DNA from: an uncultured Clostridia bacterium
GTDB lineage: Bacteria > Bacillota > Clostridia > Oscillospirales > Ruminococcaceae
Reading direction: 5' to 3'
Length of the DNA: 11,781 nt
Assembly (NCBI GenBank): GCA_947385505.1
Contig: CANDLP010000032.1
Coordinates: 1 to 11,781, forward strand
The position numbers and the translations under genes are program-made. Below the pieces are notes generated by a model. That model was given only the letters and a program-made list of their open reading frames with translations, had not been told where the DNA came from and made no database searches. Positions 1 through 6,950 of this stretch are shown here, piece after piece (position 1 is the first letter of the stretch; each line of letters starts with the position of its first letter).

Positions 1-393
1 TTTTGTTAATTTAGCACAATTCCATTTATTTTTCAAACAAGCCCTAGTATTACATCAATTTAAAATGGGGCTGGTATAATAAAGCATAAAATGTCTGTTT
101 TCAAATAATTTGCTTTATAAATCCGCAAAAGATTACGAAAAGAATAAAAAAGCTGTTTACTTTTTTCCGAAATTTTGGTATAATATTAAAGTATATGACA
201 TTATATATCGAATAGGGCTTGTCGCAAAAAGCAATAATTTATTGTCAATCGAACATACTGAGTTATTACTTGCCTGTATCCGTATAATTTCACCTTTTTC
301 AGAAAAAATATTTTTAAAGATATGCGGTATTCGGAATTTTTCCGAAAAGCGCCCGAATTATCGTAAAAATATTTTGAAAGGTTAAAAATTTAT
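1..393. other. AT-rich non-coding region upstream of tepA
   Basis: No credible gene was found here. The only open frame (110-385, + strand) needs a TTG start, has no ribosome-binding site and has a low-complexity AT-driven composition. The stretch holds two TGGTATAAT boxes (72-80, 176-184), another TATAAT at 283-288 without a good -35, and a small perfect hairpin (TTCGGAA 330-336, TTCCGAA 340-346, 3-nt loop). The hairpin is not followed by a T-run on the + strand, so it is not a terminator for that strand. Confidence 0.6.
156..184 (+). promoter_or_regulatory. Probable sigma-A promoter with extended -10, upstream of tepA
   Basis: A perfect extended -10, TGGTATAAT, lies at 176-184. A partial -35, TTTACT at 156-161, precedes the TATAAT hexamer by 17 bp. 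A second TGGTATAAT occurs at 72-80, with only a weak -35 (TTACAT at 50-55, 19-bp spacer). Transcription from the 179-184 box would start near 191 and leave a leader of about 200 nt before tepA at 394. The motif match is seen directly; activity is inferred. Confidence 0.5.
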
Positions 394-1320
394 ATGGGAA
401 ACAAAAAAAACAAGCACAGCGAATACACTAAGCCCAGCGAACCCGTTAAGAACAGCGGTGAAACGGAAGAAACCCAAAGCGACGAAAGCTCCCCCGAAAC
501 CCGAAATCAGCAGATAATCGACACGGGAATTGTCGCCACCAACGCCAAGCATGCTATACACTGCCTTACAGTCATAGGCCAGATAGAGGGACATTATATC
601 CTTCCTCCCCAAAACAAAACCACAAAGTATGAGCATATAATACCCGCTCTTGTGGCTATTGAACAGGATCCCGATATAGAAGGCCTTCTGATAATATTAA
701 ACACGGTGGGCGGCGATGTGGAGGCGGGGCTTGCCATCTCTGAGCTTATTGCGGGAATGAGAAAACCCACGGTGTCAATCGTGGTGGGCGGCGGACATTC
801 TATCGGCGTGCCTCTCGCCGTAAGCGCAAGGCGAAGCTTTATAGTTCCCTCCGCCACAATGACTATTCATCCCGTCAGAATGAACGGACTTCTTTTAGGC
901 ATACCTCAGACCTTGTCATATTTCGACCGCATGCAGGAGCGTATTATCAACTTTGTCACAAAGAACAGCGGCATTTCCGCCTCCCGATTCAAGGAGCTTA
1001 TGATGAAAAAAGACGAGTTGGTAATGGACGTAGGCTCCGTGGTGGACGGCGACACGGCGGTTAAGGAGGGACTTATCGACGGTCTCGGCGGACTTTCCGA
1101 CGCAATACAATGCCTGTATGATATGATAGAAAACGAGGATTATGAAAAAAAGCCCGCAGTCAAAAAGAAAAATTCAAAAAAACAGCCTCAGAAGTCAAAA
1201 GCGGCAAAGCGCGTAATTCCTGACGAAATAGACGATCAGCGCGCAGTATCACTGCTCAATATGATATGCAGCGGCGATATAGTGTACGAAAACGGAAAAT
1301 TTGAGCTGTCGGACAGTTAA
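394..1320 (+). CDS. tepA: ClpP-family serine protease, TepA (translocation-enhancing protein) type
   Basis: Predicted 308-aa ClpP-fold serine peptidase. Residues 1-45 are a charged, polar, probably disordered tail. The ClpP core covers about residues 50-245, with the oxyanion-type glycine stretch N-TVGGD at 103-108, the nucleophile in GGGHSIG (Ser136) and the catalytic histidine in TIHP (His159). Asp207 in KKDEL is the likely third member of the triad by analogy with ClpP. A lysine-rich C-terminal part (about 250-275) follows. No signal peptide is visible, so the protein is probably cytoplasmic or peripheral to the membrane. Bacillus TepA (YmfB) is linked to protein export and germination and is encoded just upstream of ylzJ and spoIIIE, as approximately here. 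The start at 394 is supported by GAAAGG at 375-380, although the spacing of 13 nt is long. It differs from housekeeping ClpP by its long N- and C-terminal extensions. The family call is firm; the precise substrate is unknown. Confidence 0.88.
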   Translation: MGNKKNKHSEYTKPSEPVKNSGETEETQSDESSPETRNQQIIDTGIVATNAKHAIHCLTVIGQIEGHYILPPQNKTTKYEHIIPALVAIEQDPDIEGLLIILNTVGGDVEAGLAISELIAGMRKPTVSIVVGGGHSIGVPLAVSARRSFIVPSATMTIHPVRMNGLLLGIPQTLSYFDRMQERIINFVTKNSGISASRFKELMMKKDELVMDVGSVVDGDTAVKEGLIDGLGGLSDAIQCLYDMIENEDYEKKPAVKKKNSKKQPQKSKAAKRVIPDEIDDQRAVSLLNMICSGDIVYENGKFELSDS

Positions 1321-1342
1321 TGATGAAAGGAATGGTCATAAA

Positions 1343-1534
1343 ATGTTTCATTCAATCATAAGCGACTACGACGTGTTTTTCGCGGGAAACGAGGAATATG
1401 CTCAAAGTCAATGCCTGGACGTTATCTGCCCTTCGGCAAACATCAATAATAAGACCCCGCATCAAAGCTTTTTTTCCACCAATCCCGACGACTACCTTCG
1501 GATTATGGGATCGGAAAACAACTCCGTTTATTAA
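1343..1534 (+). CDS. Small YlzJ-like protein
   Basis: Predicted 63-aa protein that starts 22 nt after the tepA stop, so the two are probably cotranscribed. The start at 1343 is preferred over an upstream in-frame start at 1301, which would overlap tepA and lacks a ribosome-binding site, because GAAAGGA lies at 1325-1331. The N-terminus is a beta-like hydrophobic stretch (FHSIISDYDVFFAG). The C-terminal part contains STNPDDYL at residues 45-52, which resembles the S-T/N-P-x-D-Y/F-L segment of YlzJ-like proteins. In Bacillus ylzJ sits between tepA and spoIIIE, and the same position relative to tepA supports the call. No signal peptide, membrane segment or catalytic motif is visible. The function of the family is unknown. 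The assignment rests on position plus the short C-terminal motif. Confidence 0.62.
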   Translation: MFHSIISDYDVFFAGNEEYAQSQCLDVICPSANINNKTPHQSFFSTNPDDYLRIMGSENNSVY

Positions 1535-1565
1535 AAACAGGATTTATATTTAAGATAAAGGAACA

Positions 1566-1614
1566 GTAAAAAACTGCCGGTCTTTCGGATCGGCATACAT
1601 ATATCATTTTTTAC
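1566..1614 (+). terminator. Probable rho-independent terminator after tepA/ylzJ
   Basis: A GC-rich hairpin (TGCCGGTC 1575-1582, loop TTTCG, GATCGGCA 1588-1595; 8 bp with one G-U) is bracketed by GTAAAAAA at 1566-1573 and TTTTTTAC at 1607-1614, which can pair with each other. The T-run lies 11 nt beyond the inner stem, so this is not a canonical terminator. The A-run/T-run pairing makes it plausible in both directions. It starts 32 nt after the ylzJ stop. Confidence 0.5.
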
Positions 1615-1682
1615 AAAAGAAAGTCTGAACTGAAAAATGTGTTCTTTCAGACCCGCCGCGTTTTTGCCTTCGGCATAATACT

Positions 1683-1723
1683 AATTGTTTATCAATCTAT
1701 AGACAACAGATTGATAAACAATT
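1683..1723. repeat. Perfect 16-bp inverted repeat, 9-nt loop
   Basis: AATTGTTTATCAATCT at 1683-1698 is exactly complementary in inverted order to 1708-1723. The stem is AT-rich and no T-run follows, so it is not a simple terminator. It lies in the 290-nt gap between ylzJ and uppP. It could be a two-fold protein-binding site or an RNA hairpin in the uppP leader. Confidence 0.75.
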
Positions 1724-1734
1724 GCTCAAAGAAC

Positions 1735-1792
1735 ACTATCCGCAAATCATTCCGTATGGTCAATTTGTCTGTAATATCGATTTGCAGATAGT
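1735..1792. repeat. Imperfect 14-bp inverted repeat upstream of uppP
   Basis: ACTATCCGCAAATC (1735-1748) and GATTTGCAGATAGT (1779-1792) are inverted complements with one mismatch, around a 30-nt loop. The right arm ends 32 nt before the uppP start. Together with the perfect hairpin at 1683-1723 it fills the uppP leader with structure. No convincing -35/-10 pair was found in this gap. Confidence 0.6.
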
Positions 1793-1824
1793 ATAAACAC
1801 TTTCTCAAGAGAAAAGGAATAAAT

Positions 1825-2685
1825 ATGGAATACATAAAGATCGTTATTCAAGGAATAATCCAAGGACTCACCGAATTTCTGCCTATTTCCAGCTCAGGTC
1901 ACCTTTCGGTGGCGCAGCATTTTCTGGGAATTGAGGAATCCACCCTTATAATATCCATAGTGCTTCATTTAGGAACATTGGTGGCGGTATTCGCTGCCTT
2001 CTGGCGGGACATTTTCGGTATGATAAAAGAGTTTTTTCTAACCATAGGCGATATTTTCACGGGTAAATTCTCGTGGAAGGATATGAACGACAACAGACGC
2101 ATGATGTTTATGGTTATAATAGCCACCCTTCTTTTAATACCCGCCTATCTTGTTAAGGATTTCTTCACCTGTATGGAAGGAGACGGAGATATAATTTTCG
2201 AGGGCTGCGCCTTTTTATTTACGGCATTGCTTTTGTTCCTGTCCGACGCTTGCGTGAAAGGACTGAAAACGGGAAAGGATATGAAGCTTCGGGACGCGGT
2301 TACCGTGGGCTTGTTTCAGTGCGTCGCACTCTTTCCCGGCGTTTCTCGTTCCGGCTCGACAATAACGGCGGGGCTGTTCTGCGGTCTTTCCAGAGAAACG
2401 GCGGTGAAATTTTCTTTTATTTTGGGCATTCCCGCTATTCTCGGCGGAAGCGTGATGGAGTTAAAGGACGCTTTTGATTCGGGGGTTGAATTGGATTTTC
2501 CCATTCTGGCGATAGGGTTTATTGTGTCGGCGGTGGTGGGAATACTTTCCATAAAGCTTGTAAGGCTTGTTACCAAAAAGAACAAGTTTAAATATTTCGG
2601 CATATATCTTTTGATTGTGGGATTGGCTTGCGCGGGAGCGGGGATTTATGAAACCGTTACGGGGAATCCAATTAGATTTCAGTAA
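1825..2685 (+). CDS. uppP: Undecaprenyl-diphosphatase UppP (BacA)
   Basis: Predicted 286-aa integral membrane phosphatase. It removes one phosphate from undecaprenyl diphosphate to regenerate the lipid carrier for peptidoglycan and other wall polymers. Overproduction of this family gives bacitracin resistance. Both family signatures are intact: QGLTEFLPISSSGH at residues 13-26, with the conserved glutamate and histidine, and PGVSRSGST at 171-179, with Arg175. The rest is a series of hydrophobic helices (about 30-55, 90-110, 125-145, 190-210, 225-245, 255-275), and the length is normal for UppP. The start is supported by AAAAGGAA at 1812-1819, 5 nt before ATG. It sits alone between two structured spacers, so it is probably its own transcription unit. 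The identification is firm. Confidence 0.97.
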   Translation: MEYIKIVIQGIIQGLTEFLPISSSGHLSVAQHFLGIEESTLIISIVLHLGTLVAVFAAFWRDIFGMIKEFFLTIGDIFTGKFSWKDMNDNRRMMFMVIIATLLLIPAYLVKDFFTCMEGDGDIIFEGCAFLFTALLLFLSDACVKGLKTGKDMKLRDAVTVGLFQCVALFPGVSRSGSTITAGLFCGLSRETAVKFSFILGIPAILGGSVMELKDAFDSGVELDFPILAIGFIVSAVVGILSIKLVRLVTKKNKFKYFGIYLLIVGLACAGAGIYETVTGNPIRFQ

Positions 2686-2697
2686 ACGCTTTCGATA

Positions 2698-2860
2698 TTA
2701 TTGCTCCCCCAATTAACTCTTGAATAATTTATGCGCAGAACGGCTGTCAGAAGACAAGGAAGAAATCCTTGAAAAGTGCGCATATTTCAAGGATTTCCGA
2801 CGAAGTATTTCGGCAGTCGGGCAGGTATAAAAATTCAAGAGTTAATTGAGGGAGCAATAA
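2698..2860. mobile_element. MITE-like or structured element with 28-bp terminal inverted repeats flanked by TA
   Basis: The arms at 2698-2725 and 2833-2860 are inverted complements at 27 of 28 positions; the only mismatch is C2709 against A2849. Inner ends starting TTGCTCCC (2701) and finishing GGGAGCAA (2857) are each flanked by TA (2699-2700 and 2858-2859). That is the target duplication expected of IS630/Tc1-mariner-type elements. The 107-nt centre has no open frame of note. It contains a perfect 13-bp hairpin (GAAATCCTTGAAA 2762-2774, TTTCAAGGATTTC 2785-2797) and a smaller one at 2797-2820 (CCGAC/GTCGG). It begins 12 nt after the uppP stop. The repeats are seen directly; the MITE reading is inference, and a processed structured RNA or terminator is the alternative. 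Confidence 0.55.
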
Positions 2861-3089
2861 AACACTGACAGTGACGTCAAAGTCCGAAGCGGCGGCTTCT
2901 GTGCGGGTTTTAAACGCTTCAAATTTGTAGATAGTTCATTGTTTATTTTGCGGTGGCAGCGGGACTTTGTTCATCGCCCTGCTTCCTTTTTGCAGTACAA
3001 AAAGGAAGCGAAAAAAACATCTGCGGCTGCGCCGCCTATCTATTTTTTTGTTTACTCAAAAAAGGAATTGTAAAAAAACGGAGGTATAA
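2861..3089. other. Spacer between the inverted-repeat element and ftsK
   Basis: No credible gene. It contains a perfect 12-bp hairpin (GCTTCCTTTTTG 2981-2992, CAAAAAGGAAGC 2998-3009, 5-nt loop) and a second hairpin with T-run described separately. The ribosome-binding site for ftsK, GGAGGT at 3080-3085, lies at its end. An open frame crossing 2953-3264 reads through these hairpins and into ftsK in another frame and is judged spurious. No good promoter for ftsK was recognised. Confidence 0.6.
3012..3049 (+). terminator. Terminator-like hairpin shortly before ftsK
   Basis: A-run (3012-3018), GCGGC-TGC-GCCGC hairpin (3023-3035) and T-run (3043-3049). The A- and T-runs can extend the stem. The layout resembles 1566-1614. 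It ends only 40 nt before the ftsK ATG, so it terminates upstream transcription, or acts as an attenuator in the ftsK leader if the promoter lies upstream of it. Confidence 0.45.
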
Positions 3090-5858
3090 ATGGCAGCAAC
3101 ACAAAAAAAATCCTCAAAATCAGCGGCTTCGTCCGCAAAAACCTCTTCGGGAAGCAAAAAAGCAGAGGCTTTGGCAAGAAATAAGCGCCGCAGAAATATA
3201 TGGTCTGTGGTGCTTTTTGCGGTGGGACTTATGCTTGTGTGCTTCGCCCTGTTCGGAAATGTGAAGGCGGAACAGCCCAATATGTGGGATTACATACACG
3301 GATTTTTCTGCGGCGTATTCGGTGCGGCAGTATTTCTGGTGGGTCCCGTTTTCATCTATTTTGCCGTAATGATAAGCCTTGACAAGGGAAAATCCACAAT
3401 TACCGCAATGCTGATAAAGATTATTCTCTTTATACTGCTGCTTTGCGGAGCTATTCAGATCATTTTTGTGGGACAGGCAGGCTCTTCCGAAGCGGAAGGC
3501 TTCGGCGCCGCAATATCGCAGACCTATGAAAGCGGTACCCGCCTGTCAGGCGGCGGAGTGCTTTCTCTGATAGTAGCTTACCCGCTTCTTTTGCTGGGGC
3601 GGGTGGGAGCAACTATTGTAATTCTACTTATATTTTTTGTAATAATAATGCTGATAGCCGATATCAGTCTTATGGATTTTCTCCGGCTTATTGCCAAGCC
3701 TTTTATTTCTTTAGGCTCCTACGCCAAAAGGAAAAGGGAGGAGTATGAGGAGGAAAGCCGTTATGTAAGAGAAGAAAGAGAGCTTAAGGAAGCCGAAAGA
3801 AAAGAAATTGAGGCATTGGCTTCCGTTTCCGAATCGGAAAGACTTGCCGAGAAGTTCAGAAGCTTTGACGCCATGTCCAAAAGCGTGCGCGGCGAAGAAG
3901 CTCCTTTGGTTTCCGAAAACGACATAAAGACAAAATCTATTGTCAACGAGCAAAAGCAGGAATCAGACGAATATCTGATAAAAATAGGCGCGAAGTCCTC
4001 CGTAGTGCCTCCTCGGCTTACTGACGAGGATTACGCGAAAAACGAAGAAACAAACAAAGCGGAACCCGAAAAGCTTGTTTCAAACGAGGAAAACAGCGAA
4101 TTGCCGGAAAAAACGGAGAATGAATCCGTTTCAGCCGAAACTGCGCCGCCCGAAATCAAGGAAAATGCGGGCACTGACACGGCGGAAGAGCCGAAAACCT
4201 TCGACTCCCCTTCCCCGTCGACTGCTCCCAAAAACGAAAAAGAAACGCCAAAAAGCGAGCTAAGCGAGATAGAACAGGCTATTATCGATTACAACAGGGA
4301 AATCGAGGAAAAAAACAGGAGAAACGGCATAGTTCTGGAAACGGAAAACGGACAGCAGACTTCGGAGCAGGTATGCGCCGAAGAATATATACTTCCTCCC
4401 CCCGCGCTTCTCAACGAGCCTAAACGCTCCGCAACCGACGAAAATATCAACGCGGAAATAGAACACAATGCCGCTACCCTTGTTAACGCCCTTAAAAGCT
4501 TCGGCGTTTCCACCAATTTCTTACAGGCGGTAAGAGGTCCCTCGGTTACCAGATATGAACTTCAGCCCGCCACAGGCGTTAAGATATCAAAGATAACGGG
4601 CTTGGTTGACGACATATCCCTTAACCTCGCCACCGCGGGAATAAGAATAGAAGCTCCTATTCCAAATAAAGCGGCGGTGGGCATAGAGGTCCCCAATAAA
4701 GAAAAAGACACCGTGTATATCCGCGAGATGATAGACAGCGACACTTTCCGCAAATGCGAAAGCAGGCTGGGCGCCGCTCTCGGAAAAAACATTTCTGGAG
4801 ACGTGGTGATATGCAACATCGCCGAAATGCCTCATATCCTTATTGCGGGAACCACCGGCGCGGGTAAATCCGTCTGCGTCAACTCTATTATAATGAGCAT
4901 ACTTTTCCGCTCGACACCGGAAGAAGTGCGCCTTGTAATGATAGATCCTAAAGCAGTTGAGTTTATGATCTATAACGGAATAGGCCACCTTTTGCTGCCC
5001 GTGGTTACAGACCCCAAAAAGGCGGCGGGCGCTCTGGCATGGGCCTGCACCGAAATGGACAAGCGTTACAATACCTTAAGCGAAAACAACGTAAGAGATA
5101 TAAAAGCGTACAATAAGCTTGCCGCTTCAAGAGAAGATCTGGAGCCTATGGCGCAGGTGGTTATATTTATAGACGAGCTTGCCGATCTTATGATGTGCGC
5201 CAAGAACGACGTTGAAGCCAGCATATGCCGTCTTGCGCAGAAGGCGAGAGCGGCGGGAATGCACCTTGTCGTAGCCACTCAAAGACCCTCGGTAGATGTT
5301 ATAACCGGTCTTATAAAGTCCAATATTCCCTCCAGAATAGCCCTTAAGGTAGCTTCACAGGTGGACAGCCGAACCATTATCGACACTGCGGGCGCTGAAA
5401 AGCTTTTGGGAAAAGGCGATATGCTGTATAAATCGGTAACTATGCCTATGCCTACCCGCGTCCAGGGCTGCTGGGTATCCGACGACGAGGTGGAAAGAGT
5501 TACCGAGTTCATTAAGAACAAGTTCGCTCTGGAATACGACGAAAACGTAATGAACGAGATCGACCGTCAGGCGGAAAAAGTCGGCGGCGGGGATAAGGAC
5601 AAAGACGGCGGCTTCAACGGCGACCTTGACGTATCGGACGAAAAGCTTGACGAAGCTATTGACGTAGTGTTTGCCAACGGAGGAGCCAGCACCTCGGCGC
5701 TTCAGAGAAGATTAAACGTAGGCTACGGAAGAGCGGCAAGGCTTATCGATATGATGGAACAGATGGGCATCGTCGGCGCTCCCGAAGGCAACAAACCGCG
5801 CCAGCTTCTGATGTCTAAGGAATCATGGTACGAAAGAAAGCTTAATAAAGAGGATTAA
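3090..5858 (+). CDS. ftsK: DNA translocase FtsK/SpoIIIE
   Basis: Predicted 922-aa membrane-anchored ATP-driven DNA pump that clears chromosomal DNA from the closing septum, or moves it into the forespore in spore formers (SpoIIIE role). After a basic N-terminus (1-36) there are four to five membrane segments (about 37-56, 71-94, 106-127, 155-170, 172-190). An acidic, Pro/Glu-rich linker with a charged coiled-coil-like start occupies about 205-440. The RecA-like motor follows, with Walker A GTTGAGKS at 587-594 and Walker B VIFIDE ending at Asp695-Glu696. The C-terminal gamma winged helix runs from about 860 to 912 (GASTSALQRRLN from 865, GYGRAARLIDMM). All key motifs are intact and the length is normal. 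The start is backed by GGAGGT at 3080-3085. Only 4 nt separate its stop from the next gene, whose ribosome-binding site lies inside this gene's end. FtsK and SpoIIIE cannot be distinguished from sequence alone. Confidence 0.95.
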   Translation: MAATQKKSSKSAASSAKTSSGSKKAEALARNKRRRNIWSVVLFAVGLMLVCFALFGNVKAEQPNMWDYIHGFFCGVFGAAVFLVGPVFIYFAVMISLDKGKSTITAMLIKIILFILLLCGAIQIIFVGQAGSSEAEGFGAAISQTYESGTRLSGGGVLSLIVAYPLLLLGRVGATIVILLIFFVIIMLIADISLMDFLRLIAKPFISLGSYAKRKREEYEEESRYVREERELKEAERKEIEALASVSESERLAEKFRSFDAMSKSVRGEEAPLVSENDIKTKSIVNEQKQESDEYLIKIGAKSSVVPPRLTDEDYAKNEETNKAEPEKLVSNEENSELPEKTENESVSAETAPPEIKENAGTDTAEEPKTFDSPSPSTAPKNEKETPKSELSEIEQAIIDYNREIEEKNRRNGIVLETENGQQTSEQVCAEEYILPPPALLNEPKRSATDENINAEIEHNAATLVNALKSFGVSTNFLQAVRGPSVTRYELQPATGVKISKITGLVDDISLNLATAGIRIEAPIPNKAAVGIEVPNKEKDTVYIREMIDSDTFRKCESRLGAALGKNISGDVVICNIAEMPHILIAGTTGAGKSVCVNSIIMSILFRSTPEEVRLVMIDPKAVEFMIYNGIGHLLLPVVTDPKKAAGALAWACTEMDKRYNTLSENNVRDIKAYNKLAASREDLEPMAQVVIFIDELADLMMCAKNDVEASICRLAQKARAAGMHLVVATQRPSVDVITGLIKSNIPSRIALKVASQVDSRTIIDTAGAEKLLGKGDMLYKSVTMPMPTRVQGCWVSDDEVERVTEFIKNKFALEYDENVMNEIDRQAEKVGGGDKDKDGGFNGDLDVSDEKLDEAIDVVFANGGASTSALQRRLNVGYGRAARLIDMMEQMGIVGAPEGNKPRQLLMSKESWYERKLNKED

Positions 5859-5862
5859 CATA

Positions 5863-6876
5863 ATGAAAAGCAACCTTAGTCCCGGCAGAAACGGGAAAAA
5901 CAATTATAAAGCCGTCAGGAAAGCGGCGGCATATGCGGAAAAAAATACTTCCGCAAGGTCGGCTTTAGCTGTCATAGGCGCAATTTTGCTTTTAATCGCC
6001 TTGTTCCTTTTTCTTAACGAAAAATTTTTCGGTATTGAGGGAATACCTACTTTAAACGACCTGTACGAAGGCGCAGGGCTTGGAAAGAAGATCGTTTCCG
6101 CCGCGGAAGGAACTGCGGAGGTGCACTTTATCGACGTGGGGCAAGGGGACAGCGAGCTTATCAGAACAAAAAACAAAACGGCGCTGATAGACTGCGGCGA
6201 ACGGGATCAATATAATGAAGTAATAAGCTACATAGAGAATTTGGGGATAAAACGTCTGGACTATGTGATAGTATCTCATCCCCATTCGGATCATATGGGC
6301 GGTATGAGTTATATTCTGGATAAATTCGATATAGGTTTGGTTATAATGCCGAATGTCAGGAAAGAGCTTACGCCAACCTCAAACGCATATAAACGCCTGC
6401 TTGAAGCTATAAGCGAAAACGATATAGCTGCCGAATTCGCCGAGGCGGGGACTTCTTACCCGCTTGACGAAGGGGAAATAACGTTGTTGTCCCCTGTTGA
6501 GGATTACGATGATCTGAATAACTATTCGGTAACGGTAAAATTTTGCTATGGGGAAGATTCATTTTTGTTTACGGGAGATATAGAAAAAGAAGCGGAAAAC
6601 GATATTCTGGAATCGGGAGCAGATGTGTCCGCCGATGTGCTTAAGGCGGCTCATCACGGCAGTTCAACTTCAACCTGTAGAGAGTTTTTACAGGCCGTTG
6701 ATCCTAAATATGCGGTTATTGAGGTTGGAGAGGGGAATGATTACGGGCATCCTCATAAGGAAACCTTGAAGCGGTTGGAAAAAGCGGATATTCTTATTTA
6801 CAGAACCGATATTTTAGGGAGCATTGTGTTTGTCAGCGACGGAAGCGGGCTTGAAATAATCTCGGAAAAGGGATAA
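5863..6876 (+). CDS. Membrane-anchored metallo-beta-lactamase-fold hydrolase (ComEC C-terminal domain type)
   Basis: Predicted 337-aa protein. A basic N-terminus is followed by one membrane segment at about residues 34-52, with no clear signal-peptidase site, so the catalytic domain is probably tethered outside the membrane. The metallo-beta-lactamase fold starts at HFIDVGQGDSELI (from about residue 89). The metal motif HPHSDH is at 139-144, FTGD follows near residue 237, and HHGS is at 264-267. Near the C-terminus GNDYGHPH supplies another typical histidine. This order (DVGQGD, HxHxDH, HHGS) matches the hydrolase domain of the competence protein ComEC/Rec2, but without its channel domain. 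Stand-alone versions are common in Firmicutes and their substrate is usually unknown; nuclease or phosphodiesterase activity is possible. It starts 4 nt after ftsK, with AAAGAGGA at 5847-5854 as ribosome-binding site, so it is very probably in the ftsK operon. Confidence 0.88.
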   Translation: MKSNLSPGRNGKNNYKAVRKAAAYAEKNTSARSALAVIGAILLLIALFLFLNEKFFGIEGIPTLNDLYEGAGLGKKIVSAAEGTAEVHFIDVGQGDSELIRTKNKTALIDCGERDQYNEVISYIENLGIKRLDYVIVSHPHSDHMGGMSYILDKFDIGLVIMPNVRKELTPTSNAYKRLLEAISENDIAAEFAEAGTSYPLDEGEITLLSPVEDYDDLNNYSVTVKFCYGEDSFLFTGDIEKEAENDILESGADVSADVLKAAHHGSSTSTCREFLQAVDPKYAVIEVGEGNDYGHPHKETLKRLEKADILIYRTDILGSIVFVSDGSGLEIISEKG

Positions 6877-6950
6877 AAAAACAAAAAAGCGGCGACACCC
6901 CTGTCAACGCTTCAAGCTTTAACCTCAAAACGAAAGGAATAGTCATAAAA

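Noticed and set aside
110..385. Open frame of 91 codons on the + strand upstream of tepA
   Set aside because: Needs a TTG start, has no ribosome-binding site, overlaps the best promoter motif and has no recognisable domain; its composition reflects AT-rich spacer.
1301..1342. Upstream start for the YlzJ-like gene
   Set aside because: It would overlap the tepA end and lacks a ribosome-binding site, whereas GAAAGGA precedes the ATG at 1343 and the protein from there begins like the family.
1623..1652. 7-bp inverted repeat GTCTGAA / TTCAGAC in the ylzJ-uppP gap
   Set aside because: Short stem with a 16-nt loop, no T-run and no relation to a start; not distinguishable from chance.
2953..3264. 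Open frame of 103 codons on the + strand overlapping the ftsK start
   Set aside because: It reads through two hairpins and a T-run, then into ftsK in another frame; its Cys/Lys-rich product resembles no family.
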